The position numbers and the translations under genes were made by a program. Shown one piece after another: positions 25,754-38,523 of a stretch of DNA of 64,000 nucleotides. Position 1 is the first letter of the stretch. Each line of letters starts with the position of its first letter. The notes under the pieces were generated by a model. It was not told the origin of the DNA. It searched no databases and worked only from the letters and a program-made list of their open reading frames with translations. The stretch covers positions 1 to 64,000 of the forward strand of contig JABYQS010000048.1 of NCBI GenBank assembly GCA_022592435.1. The letters run 5' to 3'. Source of the stretch: Cerioporus squamosus. Taxonomy: Eukaryota > Basidiomycota > Agaricomycetes > Polyporales > Polyporaceae.

Positions 25754-27114
25754 ATGAAGTACTCCATTTTCGTCGCCCTCTCCCTGGCTCTCGCCGCCTC
25801 CGCCCGCCCCAGCTTCATCTCGAGCAAGCGCGCAGAGTTCACCCTCAAGAACGGTCAGGATGCCATCGCCCAGAAGTATGTCTTCCGTGTCTCTGGATTC
25901 GAGTAGCTGCTTATTCATTCTGGCACACAGCAACAAGTTCAAGACGTTGACGCCTGATTCCTCTTGCAACGCTGGCGACATCGCCTGTGTGAACGATAAG
26001 TTCGCGCAGTGCGTGGGCGGCAAGTTCGTCCTCCAGGCCTGCGGTGGTGGTACTATGTACGTGATGCTGCGCTGGTGTCTCAGTTCCTCGGCTAATCCTA
26101 CTTTCCTTTCCTAGTTGCGCTGCGCTCCCGTTGGTCAACTCTGCGGGTACCTCCGTGACCTGCACCACCGCCGCCGACCGTGATGCCCGTATCGCGGCGA
26201 CTGGTGCAACCGCTGCTGCCGGCACCGGCGGCAATGGTGGCAACAAGGGTGGCGACAACGCTGCCGGCGCCGCCTCGTCGTCCGCTGCCGCTGCTCCGCC
26301 CGCCTCGTCCACCGCTGCTGCTCCTGCAGCGTCGGGCACTGCTGCTGCCGCCGGTGGTGACGCGCAGTCTTCGACGACCCTTGACCCCAAGGCTATCCAG
26401 ACCGGCTACGCACAGGATGGCTCCGCTGGGTGAGTACAGTGCTCCTCGCGACCTGTGGTGCATTGCTGACCATTCTGCAGCGCCACCGCCGGCCAGGAGC
26501 CCTCGCTGACGTCGACGAACAACTACATCAACTTCTGCCTGCAGTTCCCGACAAGGCGCTGACGAACGGCAAGCAGGTCATCGAGGGCTCGTGCAACGCG
26601 ACCCCGATGGGTGTCATCGCGGCCAAGGACAAGATCCCCTTCGCGAAGTTCCAGAACCCGACCAACGGCGCGACGATCCCCGCGAACAAGGACTTCAACA
26701 TCGACGTCCTCGTGCAGAACATGGAGCTCGGCCACTTCACGAACCCCGACTCCACGTTCCACAGCGCGCCGCAGACCGTCAACGCGGCCGGTCTCATCAA
26801 GGGCCACTCGCACATCACCGTCCAGGCCGTTCCCTCGGTCGACACGAAGGAAGCAATCGACGCCACCAAGTTCGTCTTCTTCAAGGGCCTCAACGACAAG
26901 GGCAACAACGGCGTTCTCTCCGCCACTGTCCCCGGCGGTCTCCCCAAGGGCACTTACCGCGTTGCGACCATCAACTCGGCCGCGAACCACCAGCCCGCAC
27001 TCGTCGCCGTCGCGCAGCGCGGCGCCATTGACGACATGGTTTAGTGAGTGTTCTTCTCTCTCCCGTCTTTGGAGCCGTCGCTGACGATGCTCCTACAGCT
27101 TCACCGTTGCCTAA
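25754..27114 (+). CDS. Secreted protein with Cys-containing N-domain, Ala/Ser linker and conserved C-domain
   Basis: The signal peptide is MKYSIFVALSLALAASARP. Next comes a small Cys domain (SSCNAGDIACVNDKFAQCV, then LQACGGGT, then CAALPLVNSAGTSVTC) that resembles a modified binding module. It is followed by a long Ala/Ser/Gly-rich linker and a conserved domain of about 170 residues starting NNYINFCLQFPDKALTNG and including GLIKGHSHITVQAV. The last intron, near 27044-27099, joins GAIDDMV to YFTVA and the stop at 27112-27114. The codon bias is strong (C/G at third positions), more so than in the neighbours, pointing to high expression. The family is widespread in Agaricomycetes and sometimes mislabelled as a ribosomal protein; its function is unknown to me. 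Confidence 0.82.
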
Positions 27115-27412
27115 ACACCATCATGTTTACGATCTCATCTATCTGGCCGTATTTATTGGGGAGTGGCACCGGATACCCTATTACTGTCACACTATTCTTG
27201 CCCTGTGTTCTGTATCCATAGGCACTCTTGTCGCAATGAAGTCGATGGTCGCGTCTGTCTAGAGGACGAGACCGAACGAATATCCCTTGGTGTGATGTGT
27301 GCGGCGATGCTATTAGAGCGTGCATGCAAGTACTGTACATGGTAATCCGAGTGTATCAGGTGCTGGAAGGAGTGGAGAGGTAATGGGAAGACTAGTTGGA
27401 GAACTACGAGTG

Positions 27413-30400
27413 TCAGAGAGGCGGCAGCGGTCGACGACACTGCGGACAAATATTCTAGAGGAAAGGGTCAGCACGAGTCAGACTCACACACCGCTCAGTC
27501 TGCACTTCACCTTGATAGCAAGCCACTACGTTGCGAGAGGCTCGACGTCAGTACATGCCCAACCACGCCGCATCGAGACCCACTCACCCGCTCGAGACAC
27601 GCGGTGTGCTATGCGTGGACAATTATCAGTCAATGGATGACTCCGTTGCACACAAACCGACACTCACGAACAGATGGTGACAAGGCGCGAGACTGTAGGA
27701 CTTGCGCGCACTCGTCCCGACCTTGCCCAGGATCCCCAGCCCGATCGCAGGCCGCTCCTTCCCGTCGCTCGACTTCGACCGCAATCGCAGCGCCGGATCG
27801 ACGAGGATTGCGTCCATGCAGATCGCACAGTCTCCGAGCGTCTGGTCCGGGGCCTCAGGGTCCGGCAACGGCATCGGCGGGTGGTAGTCGTACGTCTGCA
27901 CGCGCGCCATGCGCCGCGGCAGGAAGAAGCCCGGATCGACGTTCTCCTGGAGGAAGATGACGAGCACCTGCAAGAACATGAGTAGCGCTACGGCGTATAT
28001 CCATCCTGCGAGAGAGTGCATGGTTAGCGGCGAAGGCAAAGGCGAAGGCGCGATGCTGTGATACTGACTTCGCGGCTCGACGTCGAAGATATTCTTCGGG
28101 CACCCGAGGAAGTCTAACTGCGCCTCAGCGCTCGCCCACGGATGCAATACACGCAAGAGAGATATGCGACACTCACACAATGCGAAGAACAACCGCCCGA
28201 CGGTCGTGCCGACGAGGTACTCGGCGGAGAGGCCGCTGCTCCTCGCTCGACGCGCCGAGCGGTAGATCTGCAGCATCCACATCCAGGAGTACAGCGAGCC
28301 GATGAAGAACAGCGGGAGGGAGAGCATGATCACCACCCGGAACACGACGATGAGACATAGCGACATCAGCATCCCTGGATCGTAGTTAGACGTCAGCACC
28401 AGGGCCAGTACGCAGCATCCGACGTACAGAGGCGAGCTGCAGGATCCGTGCGGATATGTTGCCACAAGAAGCGCCAGAATCCGGGTCTTGTAGCTTGTGG
28501 TGTTGGTGTCGGCGGGGGAGGCGCAGGAGCCGGAGGATTGGCGTTAGCTGGAGCTGTGCCTTCTCCGTTAGCAGCGGCAGCTGGCGGTGGTGGGGGCGCC
28601 GGTGTCGCAGGACGAGGTGGCGAGACGTCCTCCGGGGCCTGTATCTGCCCGATGAGAACTGCGAATTGCTATCGAAACCTGTTAGGAGTATGCTAGATAG
28701 AGGGGCCACACGTGCACTTACCGCCTCGTAGATGAACAACAGGCACGCCAGCCCAGCAGGCGCGAGGACAGATAGTGATGGACGACCTTCGGCGATGATC
28801 GCCACAGTGATATGCTGCGGAGGAAGTCAGCTCGCAGACGAGGCAGCTCATGTGCAAGATACTTACACCAACGAAAGAGATAGCGTCGATGAGACTCTGG
28901 AGAAGAAAAGTGTAACGAGAGACGCGGGACAGGCCGGCCGCGGAGCTGCTCTGCGACGCCTGTCTCCGGAATAATGCAAGAAGGAAGAAGTTCACGAGCG
29001 TGGACATGCCGGCATCTGTACGGCGTCAGGACGCACTACACGACCGAGTAATACAGGCACGTACAGGTCGTGATCTTGCTGTAGAGCTTCTGCGTCCTAA
29101 GAGAAGTCGTCAGGCCACAGGTCGTTCATTCGTAGTGAAAGAACATACTGCAATCCGACGACATGTTTGACCTCATAGAGAATACCACAGTTCTGACTTA
29201 GCAAGACGCCATCCAGAGATAGCTCCGGAGGTTTCACGGTCGAGATGCCCGTCGGCTCCTCGTACTCGTGCTCCAGCTCCTCCATCCGCTCCTTAGGCAC
29301 CGTGCTGGCCTCAAGCTGAGCGAAGAATCTGAATGTGCACTTTGTCTTCGGGCTGTCGTTGTCTGTGCGCCATGTCAGCCATGAGACACTCGCAGGAAGG
29401 TATCAATCTGACCATCGGAGGAACTGTCCTGCTCGAACGCGCCGGCATTGATCTTCTCCTTGAGCCTAGAAATGCGGGCACCCAGTTCGACCTCTACTGC
29501 GTGTGCACTGTCGTTCCGTAGGCTCTCTGGTACAAGTGCGGGAAGGATGCGGAGGTCGATTCCGTGTCTAGGTGGCGATGGATCAGGCGACCTGAGAAGG
29601 ACAAAAATACGAAAGCTGGAACATACCCCGGGGACTCAGCAAACGCATACACAGTGCCGGTCGAGAGGACGTGTATCCCTTCGAAATCGAGCCTGAGCTC
29701 ATCCGAACTCTTCGGGTCTGACAGCTCCACCCTCCCCTGCGCATATACTCCGTTCAAGCCTGCCCGAGGTCGAGTTGAATGCACTCACATGGATAATAGC
29801 AATGTCCTTCGTCTCGTTGCCACCCTGTCTCAGCGGAACCAGCTTGTCGCCCACGTTCAGCGTGACCTTATTCGACCTTGTCCAGTTCCACGATCCTAGC
29901 AGCTCCGGGATCGTACTCAGATTTGTCGATATCATGAACTGCTCAGACAGATGTCGCCAGGGGGAGTTCTGTTCCGTGGCATTCAGGGAAGTGAGGTTGT
30001 GCGGGTGCACGTCGCCGTGCCAGAACCCGGTCATGTTCGAGTAGTACGACCCCTGCGCGGGGTCAAGTTCGCGGCCATATGGGAGGAAAGCGGCCACCAG
30101 GGGCATCGTATTGGGGTCTTCGACAGGCTACATACAAATGAGAATCGTTATAGGGACTCGCACCTGGTGAAGCAGCAAAGACTCGACTGACGAGGGTGAA
30201 GTTGGTCTCCGTGCCGTTCAGCCATGCGCTGAAGTTACCGAGCTGGTGATTGAGGTTCTGCAGACCGTTAACGTACAGGTCACGCGTTGTCGCAAACTCG
30301 TCGCCGTGGCCGTTCATGAGCATGAAGAGGGCGAAACTGATGAAGAGCAGCGATGGCACCGAACTCCGGGGTTGCTGGGCAGCGATGTCGGTGCCATCCT

Positions 30401-30437
30401 CCAGGTCGCGGGTCGGCTCGTTGGCTGGCGTACTCAT
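27413..30437 (-). CDS. dsc1: Dsc1/Tul1-type transmembrane RING E3 ubiquitin ligase
   Basis: The start at 30437 gives MSTPANEPTRDLEDGTDIAA and then a first membrane segment (SLLFISFALFMLM). A large lumenal domain with several NxS/T sites follows (GFWHGDVHPHNLTSLNATEQ). Multiple membrane helices come next (for example LMSLCLIVVFRVVIMLSLPL, and WIYAVALLMFLQVLVIFL), with a Pro/Ala-rich loop between. The C-terminal RING-H2 is CAICMDAI ... APCHHLF/HTACLERWLAIK/NICPQC. It is spread over four exons, and the last two introns sit inside the RING. The stop is at 27413. In yeasts this protein is the catalytic subunit of the Golgi Dsc complex (quality control, SREBP processing). A 5' fragment of a second copy lies at about 39100-39935. 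Confidence 0.85.
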
Positions 30438-30496
30438 GATGCTGACATCGGAGTGCGGAGGGTGGACGTTGTAGAACGAAGCGGTTACGCGAGAAT

Positions 30497-30547
30497 GTGG
30501 TGGTGGTGGTGGTGGTGGTGGTGGTGGTGGTGGTGGTGGTGGTGGTG
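30497..30547 (+). repeat. (GTG)17 trinucleotide microsatellite
   Basis: Seventeen perfect GTG units lie 60 bp upstream of the dsc1 start codon, so they fall in its promoter or 5' leader. Read on the dsc1 strand they are CAC/ACC repeats. A different triplet repeat sits at the matching place beside the dsc1 relic. Confidence 0.95.
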
Positions 30548-30653
30548 GTTGTAGTCGTCGTCGACGACGGTCGAGGATTGGAGGACGTCTTGCTGGGACG
30601 CCCGGCGGCGACATCGAGCATTCCGCCGGCGGCTTCAAGCTTCAACTTCCACG

Positions 30654-30941
30654 ATGACCATGACCTCGTCGCTCGAAGCAACGAACGATCTTACACGACT
30701 GTTCCACGCACTGACCGAGGTCAAGGAGCCAGCTAAGGGGACGACGCTCACGAACATCCGCGACTGTACGCTGGAAGATCGATGCTCGACGACCTTAGTG
30801 CACGCGAGAAACGCTGTCCTCAAGCACTGGCTTGAATCCGAGGCGCGAGGCCTGATAACTGACGGCCTGTTCACCCGGGGCGGTGGTAGTATCTCTGCTG
30901 CCATGCATGCCATGGATACGGAGCAAGTTGTAGCAGCTTGA
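30654..30941 (+). CDS. Possible small hypothetical protein (95 aa)
   Basis: An ATG-initiated open frame, opposite and divergent to dsc1, begins MTMTSSLEATNDLTRLFHAL. The residue mix is balanced and not typical of a shadow frame. It ends DTEQVVAA and is followed by a GTATGT that could be a donor, so it may be the first exon of something longer. No family is recognised. Weak call. Confidence 0.25.
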   Translation: MTMTSSLEATNDLTRLFHALTEVKEPAKGTTLTNIRDCTLEDRCSTTLVHARNAVLKHWLESEARGLITDGLFTRGGGSISAAMHAMDTEQVVAA

Positions 30942-32598
30942 AGGTATGTTCATACTCCCTCTCAGGTGTTTGTCGATGGTGATATGAACGCGATGAGAAA
31001 AGCATTCTCTATGGCAAGCTCCTGCTACCGACAGTTGCAGGTGAATGGCCTTCAATGCATGCAACCTTCGCGGATCGCCATTCACCGGATACCGGCCACA
31101 CCACGTCGTATCAATAATCGTCTGATGCAGGGCGAGGGTTGAACACATCTCTCGATCTCGACTGCTGGCTCTGTTGCATACAACACTTCGTCTCGGTCGC
31201 ATTTGTGAGAAACTCCGAGAACGCAGTGACTACGACGTCAGCCTCCAAGTTGACGATGTTCGCACCAGTCTTGCATACCGCTGACGGCACCTAGCGAACA
31301 CTACGCTATCATCGCGGCTCCGATCTCAGACTTCCTCTTCGTCTACCCTCCTGACGGATTCCCGGAGCCTCCCGCGAAAGCCTGCTCCCATCTTGCATCG
31401 CATCGCGACATTCCACTCCGGGAGGTTCGATGGGCAAACACTCGCTGCAATCTACTCATACCGAGTGACATGCTGCCGGGCCACCTAGCGCGAATGGCTG
31501 AGACGTTGCAGGAGGGTAGGTAAGCGGTATATGCATGACCAACCTTGCTTGACGCTGAGATTGTTGCAGGTCGGCCCTTGTCCATCACGTATGGGTGTAG
31601 TCGCGATGCATATGGTGATTACTTGTACATCATGCACCGTCCGCCCACCTCAGGATCCGCATCATTGCGCGATCCTTCCTTCCTTCCCGAGACTCGCGAA
31701 TAGCAACTATTGCCACCTGTCCTAGGAAACGACTCAGGATATTGTCGATTGTTCGTGGAAAGAACACGTATATGACCGACATACGTCATGCCTGCGGGCC
31801 TACCTCGAGGGAGAAGACAAACAACTCATCCATCTGAGCGTTCCGGTACGCACGCATCATGCCCATACGCCCCGATCTCTGGCCGCTGCTCCTCTATCCC
31901 TGCACTTGCTTCCTGGACTTTCAGGTCATCGTGGAGAGTAGTAGTCGCGTCCAGGAGAGCATGGTCTCAGCATAGTGCGTACGTCCGTGCATCCTCTTGC
32001 CCAGCATAGATCTTCACTTGTTAACCTGATCTTCTACTCTGTCTTCTGCATTACCTGGCTGGTCAGACGACGGAGGTGCTCCCGCAGCCGCGCACTCCAT
32101 CCAGCGCGCCATTTTGACGTTCACAAGTGACAAGATCATAGATGTGTTCTCCGACCAACATCCCCTGGTTTCATCGACTCGGCACGCAGGAGCCTGCCGG
32201 CCTCGACGGTCGGTACCGAGGGTCGCTTGACATGAGTCTCTACGCATTGCACGCTGGTTGCGGTGCACGCTCGACTCTGATGTCGTACAACCCGCTTAAC
32301 CAGCTCTTGCCTGGCGGTTTGGTGTCAGCAGGGGGAGGGATGAGCGCGTACTTATGCTGAATGCGCGAGCAACTCTGCCAGACTGCTACACAAGCGCGCA
32401 CTGCCGCTGCCCAAGCGCTCATGCGCCTTCGAAGTGTCAATGTGAGTTTGAAGTGAGTCAGGCAAGTCCGGGAAGCGAACTATGGACGACATATCTGACT
32501 GGCTGACTGTGATGCGCGCAGCAGATCAGCGGGGCACATAAGTATCATCGGCTCTCAGCAGTAGGTGATCTGGCCCACCACTTCGAGACATCGCGACA
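30942..32598. other. Gene-poor region with a relic of the F-box-family gene at about 31790-31960
   Basis: Around 31790-31960 the plus strand resembles 36895-37070, the 3' part of the minus-strand gene at 36879-38523. The shared block around CATACGCCCCGATCTCT and the shared CTTTCAGGTCAT/CTTCAGGTCAT are the clearest. No open frame survives. The remainder shows nothing that I can support. Confidence 0.45.
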
Positions 32599-34842
32599 AT
32601 GGTCCTCTTCTCCAACATCTTCTACTCTCTCCTGCAACTCTGGGGTGCATCGAAGCCCATAGAGCGTTCTGAGGCACCCCAGGCTGCGCCAACCGTGCAG
32701 CTTGGTCCTGCGACTGTAGTCGGCGTCCGGAACGGTTCGCTCGAGAGCTTTTTCGGAATCGCGTACGCCGAACCTCCGTGAGTCGTGAAGTTCGTCACTC
32801 TCCCCACGACATGTCTCTGACAATACCGATGCAGGATCGGCGACCTCCGTCTCAACATGCCACAGAGGATCAAGTCCTACGATGGCATCATCAACGCCAC
32901 CACGTATGGGCATCCCTGCTTGCAGCAGGCGATGAATATATTTGGCGGATTCCCTCCCGAGGTCCTGCAGGGCCTGCAGCCATTGTTTGAAGCGTTGTCC
33001 CCCAGTGCGAACGTGACGGAGAGCGAGGATTGTGAGACCTATAATACGATTGTGCCCTTTCGCTCACTGACTGCATCGCGAACAGGTTTGAACCTGAACA
33101 TTGTCCGTCCGGCGAACGTATCTGCGGACGCCAAACTGCCTGTGGTAGTCGTGAGTATTGGCAACCAACTGTTGAGCGCTGCAATTCCGAGCTGAGGTTG
33201 AGTAGTGGCTCTATGGCGGAGCATTCACTACGGGATCGAACCTGATGTACGCTCCACTTTTCGTCTTATGAGTATTCTGCTAACGAGTGGGTTTGTTGAC
33301 TATCTGACAGGTCTCTCTACAATGGTACCTACGCTAGTCGAGAGGTCCATCGAGCTTGATGAGCCTGTAATTTGGGTTGCGTTGAACTATCGGTGAGTCC
33401 GTGAGTGGACTTCATCGTTTGCTTGATCTGATGTGCCTATATAGTCTGCATGTTCTGGGCTTCCTACCGGGAAGGGAGATCAAGGAAGCAGGTCTCGGGA
33501 ACCTCGGCCTGCATGACCGTGAGTGGAGCACTTGGCAGCCTCGTCGGATCGCGATTGACCCTCATTCCGCCAGAGCGTGCTGCCCTTCGTTGGGTGCAGG
33601 AGTTCATCTCTGCCTTCGGCGGCGATCCGTCCAAGGTCACAATGTGAGTCGCGCAGTCTCACCCTATCAATTCTGCTGGTGCTGACGAGGCACAGTTGGG
33701 GCGAAAGCGCGGGGTCCATCTCCGTCTTCCACCAGCTCTTTGCAAACGAAGGCGATACCGAGGGTCTATTCCGAGCAGGTATCATGAGCTCAGGCTCCGC
33801 AGGCCCATCCGGGGATATCACGGATAGCCAAGACATATACGACTACGTCGTTGACCACGTCGGATGCTCTAATGCGACCGACACCCTTGGGTGCCTGCGC
33901 ACCGTGCCGGCTGACAGCTTGTTATCTGCAGCAAACACTGTTATTCCGAGGAGCGCCCTTGGGTTCTGGCCTCGCGCGGACGGCTCCTTCGTCACGATGC
34001 CGCCCATGCATGTCCCTTCGAAGGGCAAGATAGCAGATGTACCGTTCATCATTGGTATGTATGTTTTGCACTTCAGGCGCACGCCTACTGAATGCTTTTC
34101 AAGGTGGCGTGAAGGACGAAGGCACGTTCTTCCCATTCGCTGTCCTGAACATCACGTCCGTGTAATCCCGTTCCCTGATTATCTTTAAGCTGATGAGATT
34201 CATAGCACCGACGACGAGGTCGCAAAGTATATCTCATCTGGCTGGTTCCTTGGCTCGTCCCCGTTGGACGTCAGCACCCTGCTCGAGCTCTACCCCTCCG
34301 ATCCTGCCGCGGGGTCTCCTTTCGACACCGGAGACGCGAACGCGTTCTCGCCTCAGTCCAAACGCCTCGCTGCATTGCAGGGAGACTGGATCTTTCAGGC
34401 ACCCCGACGTCTCCTCCTGGACAAGGTCTCTGACAGGTGCACTGCCTACAACTTCTGTACGTCGTTGTTGCTTCCTATCCATGAAGGCCGTTCTAATAAG
34501 CACTCAGTGAGCGCACGCGGAAACTTCCCCGGCGTCGGTCACGTACGTCCAGACGAAGAATGCCCTTGAACGTCGTACCCTGACCTTCGTCTCACTCAGT
34601 TCCATGGTAGCGACCTCCTCAACGCGCTCAGGGGTGGCGACATGGGCGACTACTTCATCCGTTTCATACGCCACCTCGACCCCAACGCGGCGACCGGAGT
34701 GCACTGGCCGCCGTACAAGCCTTCCACACGGCTGACCCTCCAATTCAACGAAGGGAGCGTCCCTCTCAATGTCACGGTCGACGATCAGCGGCTTGCGGGT
34801 ACGAATGAGATCACTTCCCTTCCGTTGTTCTTCCCGGCATAG
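32599..34842 (+). CDS. Type-B carboxylesterase/lipase, one apparent frame break
   Basis: Residues 1-20 or so are signal-like (MVLFSNIFYSLLQLWGA). Exons joined across short introns give GIAYAEPP, the oxyanion loop VVVWLYGGAF, LNYR/LHVLGFLPG, the nucleophile elbow WGESAGSIS, KDEGTFFPF with the acidic triad member, and the histidine in NFPGVGHFHGSDL. The end is SLPLFFPA with a stop at 34840-34842. The order and spacing match the alpha/beta-hydrolase family, and the product should be an extracellular or secretory-pathway ester hydrolase. Near 33335 the coding signal shifts from SLYNGT to TLVERSIELDEPV within one exon, as if one extra base lay in ACCTACG. This is either an error or an inactivating change. 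Confidence 0.8.
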
Positions 34843-34939
34843 GCGTCAGGTTGAAGTGCGGCCGGTTCGAGGTGACAAATGTCTCATGCAGCGGTGATGT
34901 GTACTATACGGTATGGAACGTCACTCATATGGATGACAT

Positions 34940-35100
34940 ATCGCATGGTTCAGTCGAGCTCGGGCCAGAGGATCATGCGCAACGACCACAGCTGGATGCC
35001 CAATTCGACTTCACCTTCTGCCTGATCCCCTGTGGATATCCGACGAGGATTGCGGATTGCTATCAAGATTCTTGACATGCATGTTGATTACTGGACCACA
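34940..35100 (+). repeat. Dispersed duplicated segment, copy 1
   Basis: This segment matches 36475-36655 at roughly 70-80% by eye. Both read in one frame as GSVELGPEDHAQRPQLDAQF (copy 1) and GSVELRPENHTQRPQLDAQF (copy 2), and many differences fall at third codon positions. Copy 1 has in-frame stops after CYQDS. It looks like a relic of a protein-coding segment of unknown origin. Confidence 0.6.
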
Positions 35101-35188
35101 GCCGGGATTACCGTGACAGCAAGCACCACCACGAGTTCAGCGTCTTCTACTGCGATGGGTATGTATGTACATGTACTTTCTGTACGAC

Positions 35189-36038
35189 TTACAGCCCAGC
35201 CGACGCTTTCTTCCAGGACGGACGGCTGGAAATGTCCTTCCACCACCTAAAGCATCCCGGTTAGCCAGCCATCTCTCCCCCCGTGCATGGAATCAGGTCC
35301 GACAAGCTTACGTACCTGGCGACGTTTGGGTACTTGTCAGACTCGAGGAGGTCGATATTCTGCTGCGCGAGGAGAGTACCGTAGGGGAGGTGGAAGAGGT
35401 CCGCAAGCGTGAGCTCCTGCAGGATGGACGCGCGGGCGCGTCAGAACGAACGGCACGCAGCAATTCTGACTCGCTGCTCTGACTCACGTCACCAGCGAGG
35501 TACTTCGACTTGCCGAGGATGGTGTCGTACGCCGCGAGCTTGGACTCGAGGGTCGCCATGAGGCGCTCGACAGCGGCCTTGTCCGTCTGCTGACCAAACA
35601 TCCTGTGCAACCGACTCAACATCAGCATCGGGGATCGACAAGCGCAGCGCCCTGACGTCGCGTCACTCACGGCTTGAAGAGGTTCTCGTACGCCAGAGAG
35701 TAGGCGAAGACGTCAAAGTTGCTCTGCTCGACGCTCGCGGCCTGCTCGAAGAGCGCCGTCTTCTTGAGGTCGGCGGGGTCGGGGATGAGCTTGCCGATGC
35801 CGCCGTACTTGAGCGCGATGTAGCGCGCGATGGCGCGACTCTCGTAGAACTTGAAGCCGTCGTCGTCGAGGTAGGGCACCTGGCCGAAGGGCTGCACGGC
35901 GAGGTGCGCGGGGGACTTGTACTCGCCCTTGGCGTAGTCGACGTTGACGAACTCGAAGGGGACGCCGAGCTCCAGCAGGACGGTGAGGACGCGCTTGGTG
36001 CACGTCGATGGCGGACTGCCGTGGAGCTTGAGGACCAT
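35189..36038 (-). CDS. Glutathione S-transferase
   Basis: The start at 36038 gives MVLKLHGSPPSTCTKRVLTV, an N-terminal thioredoxin-like domain with FGQVPYLDDDGFKFYESRAI (the cis-Pro and the glutathione-binding E-S). The helical C-domain runs over three further exons: FEQAASVEQSNFDVFAYSLA, GDELTLADLFHLPYG, and finally RWWKDISSRPSWKKASAGL with a stop at 35189. All introns are GT-AG and the frame is intact. The plant phi-like pattern (ST near position 12, LADLFHLPY) is common in fungal GSTs. It should conjugate glutathione to electrophiles in the cytosol, for example lignin or extractive breakdown products. An upstream in-frame ATG at 36176 adds a Ser-rich stretch that is unlikely to be translated. 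Confidence 0.87.
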
Positions 36039-36878
36039 GCTGGACGTCGGTTGGTGCGAGCTAGAGGAAGAGCTTTGATGCGGGGTGGGAGGCGGAGTGA
36101 GCTCGACGATCGATGTCCGTGTCCCCTTTATCCTGCTAGCGATTTGGGGACACCAAAGGTACGCGAACGTTCGCAAGCTTCACGGTGTCTTGGGCCCGTT
36201 CGGTAGCTCGAGTGGGTTTCGGTGGATTACATACCGCGCCCTCCTGCGACCGTCATTTGGAGGAGGCGACGACGGCTGGACGACTTTGTCAGCGTTGTAA
36301 CTTCCAGTTGCGGCGGAGGTAAGCAATGACACTTTGATATTCCGATTCCACCGGGAATCGGTTAGCCTTTTACAACTACAAGCTCGAGCTCTTCGCTGAC
36401 CGAGCCTGTGCGTGCCTACATGACATCCGTGTTCGTCGATGCGCTCGTTCTCTTTCAGCCATCGTGCATCATGTCGCTGCTGGAGACGCGTGGTTCAGTC
36501 GAGCTGCGGCCAGAGAATCACACGCAACGACCTCAGCTAGATGCCCAATTCGACTTGAGCTTCTGCCAGAGCCCCTGCATTGGCCGACGAGGGGCCGTTG
36601 CGAATTGCTACCGGGATCCTTACAATGCATGTTGGTTGCTGGACCATAACCGGACTAACCACCTCGTACTTGGATGAACAGTAGGCATGCAAGCCCTGCG
36701 GCCCAAGGATGGCGGCCAGGAAAGGCGCCGCAGAGGTACTTTCCGAGGATGCATCGGCATGAAGGTGTATGGCTGGAATGGGGTTTGAGGCCGGTGACCG
36801 ACTCGGAAGAGAGTGCCACGAGTAAGCGGCTCGAGCACAATCGAGGCCAGGATATATTCGTAACAGATACAGTACGCG
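36039..36878. other. Intergenic: GST promoter and duplicated segment copy 2
   Basis: The left 300 bp or so are the GST promoter. The block at 36475-36655 is the second copy of the segment at 34940-35100. It stays open in the conserved frame through ANCYRDPYNACWLLDHN. No complete gene could be built around it. Confidence 0.45.
36475..36655 (+). repeat. Dispersed duplicated segment, copy 2
   Basis: Partner of 34940-35100, same orientation, about 1.5 kb away with the GST gene between. The conserved frame is open here from 36408 to 36677, unlike in copy 1. The reading contains four Cys in a short span (FCQSPC, NCYRDPYNAC). Confidence 0.6.
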
Positions 36879-38523
36879 TCAAGACTGCGGCCCAAGTCCG
36901 AGTGAGAAGACCAGTAGCTCGGTTCCGTTCTGAGCTGGCAGGGCCGCCCGCATCGTGCACATACGCCCCGATCTCTCGTCGACTGCGAACCCGCCCTGCA
37001 TATACGGAGGCATCTCCACGCCGGCTTCGCGAAGCTTCAGGTCATAGCGACTGACTGGGGATCCCGACGAGTTCGAGAGCGGCTCGTGAGCGTGAGCGTC
37101 CGGGATGCAGTCTTCCCCGAACTTGAAGGACAACAGTGTGAAGTCAAAGTCGTCGGCGGTGCGTAGGTCGTCGCTTTCGCTCTTGAGGAGGGCGTGTTTC
37201 CGTCCCAGCCATATCTCTGTGAACTTGTGCCAGCCGGGCAGATGGGGCGCTGTGATTCTGGAGGCGTGCGCGGTCGGGCGCCGTGCTGTGGAACCGCAGG
37301 CTTCCCCTGCAATATCTCTTCTGGGAAGAGGAAGATGCAAGACTTGTCCCTCCCCCCACCAGTGACGGAGCAGGAGGATGGTGAAACCGTGGATAGGGTC
37401 GAAGTGCACCTTCTGAGAGTCAAACTCGCCCCAAGGGACACGAGGATCGGGTAGCGGGTCGCTTTCAGACTCGGCGATAGGGGAGCCGAGAGAGAGATAG
37501 TCGTCTGCGCCGGAGCTATCCACGGACGAGAGAAGCATGTCCTCCGAGAAGCTGTAGGATTGGACTACGTATGTGGAGGCTGTGCGACCCAGGAGATACA
37601 GATGGTCGTCGTGGGCGTACGCCTTGACGCTGATGAAAGGCTGAATGAACATCGTGTCAGTGTCAGCACTTGAGGACGTCTATGGAATTTACCTCCGTAT
37701 AACAAGGATCCAACCACCGCCCGGTGGTCCCAGAGAGGTGTACGAGGTTGATCCGCTCATAGCCAGGTAGAGGGAATCTGGGATTGAGCTGTTCGTTATA
37801 CTCGCCGGCACTTTCGTCGTAGTCTCCTCGCGGTCGATCCAATTCCTGCAACGTACAAGCAATGATGTCGCCGGCGAGGCTGTGCGCCGATAGCTCGATC
37901 CACGTCTCCCAGTCTACTGGTTTCCCTTCGGGTAATGGCGGGATGGGCTGCCATGACTCGGCGATGATCCTCTCGTACGCAGGATCCGCACCAGGAACCG
38001 CGGGGTCGCCCTCTGCCAATTGGATGTCGTAGCATTCGATCGCACTGGTGATCAATCAGGTATCAGGATTATGATTGGCACATACTGAAAAGAGTACCCA
38101 CTACTCTTCACAACCCTCCCGTCGACAAGCGAGCACGATCCTCCCCACGGTACCGGTTTTAGTTTGCTGCAGCACGACATCATCCACCACCCATCCGACC
38201 CGCATACTGGTCCGCAGTATGCGGCGCGGAGTCGTTGGATCACGTATCGACCAGACGTCGATCGTCGTCTGATCACCGAATCCTTGTCGACACCCTGGCC
38301 GTTCTGAGTATTCGCACATAGGAGCGAGGAGAACGAGGATGCCTCCTCCAGGGAAGAGGCGTTTCTCCATCCTGAATGGGTCATCTGTTCCGGTAAGGAC
38401 TGAACGAGCGATGAGTTTGAAGTCAGGCATTGAAGACTGGACGTCGTGAGCGAAGGAAGGAGCGGCTAGATGACTGACTGTGTTGTAAGTCGGCAAGCTG
38501 AATGGTGAGGAAGCAGACAGCAT
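36879..38523 (-). CDS. Probable F-box-family protein (C-terminal body); 5' end unresolved
   Basis: Three exons are readable. The first has PDFKLIARSVLTGTDDPFRM, LFPGGGILVLLAP and QTTIDVWSIRDPTTPRRILR. The second covers IIAESWQPIPPLPEGKPVDW and DPCYTE. The third starts PFISVKAYAHDDHLYLLGRT, includes PGWHKFTEIWLGRKHALLKS, and ends LLVFSLGLGPQS with a stop at 36879. The layout resembles the propeller-like C-terminal body that follows an F-box in a large agaricomycete family; no F-box itself is seen. Coding texture continues upstream to about 38861 (MMWRCVDFSHDIRAVMPG), but I could not join it in frame. The gene may be longer, or its head may have been lost next to the dsc1 relic. A fragment of its 3' part lies near 31790-31960. 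Confidence 0.55.
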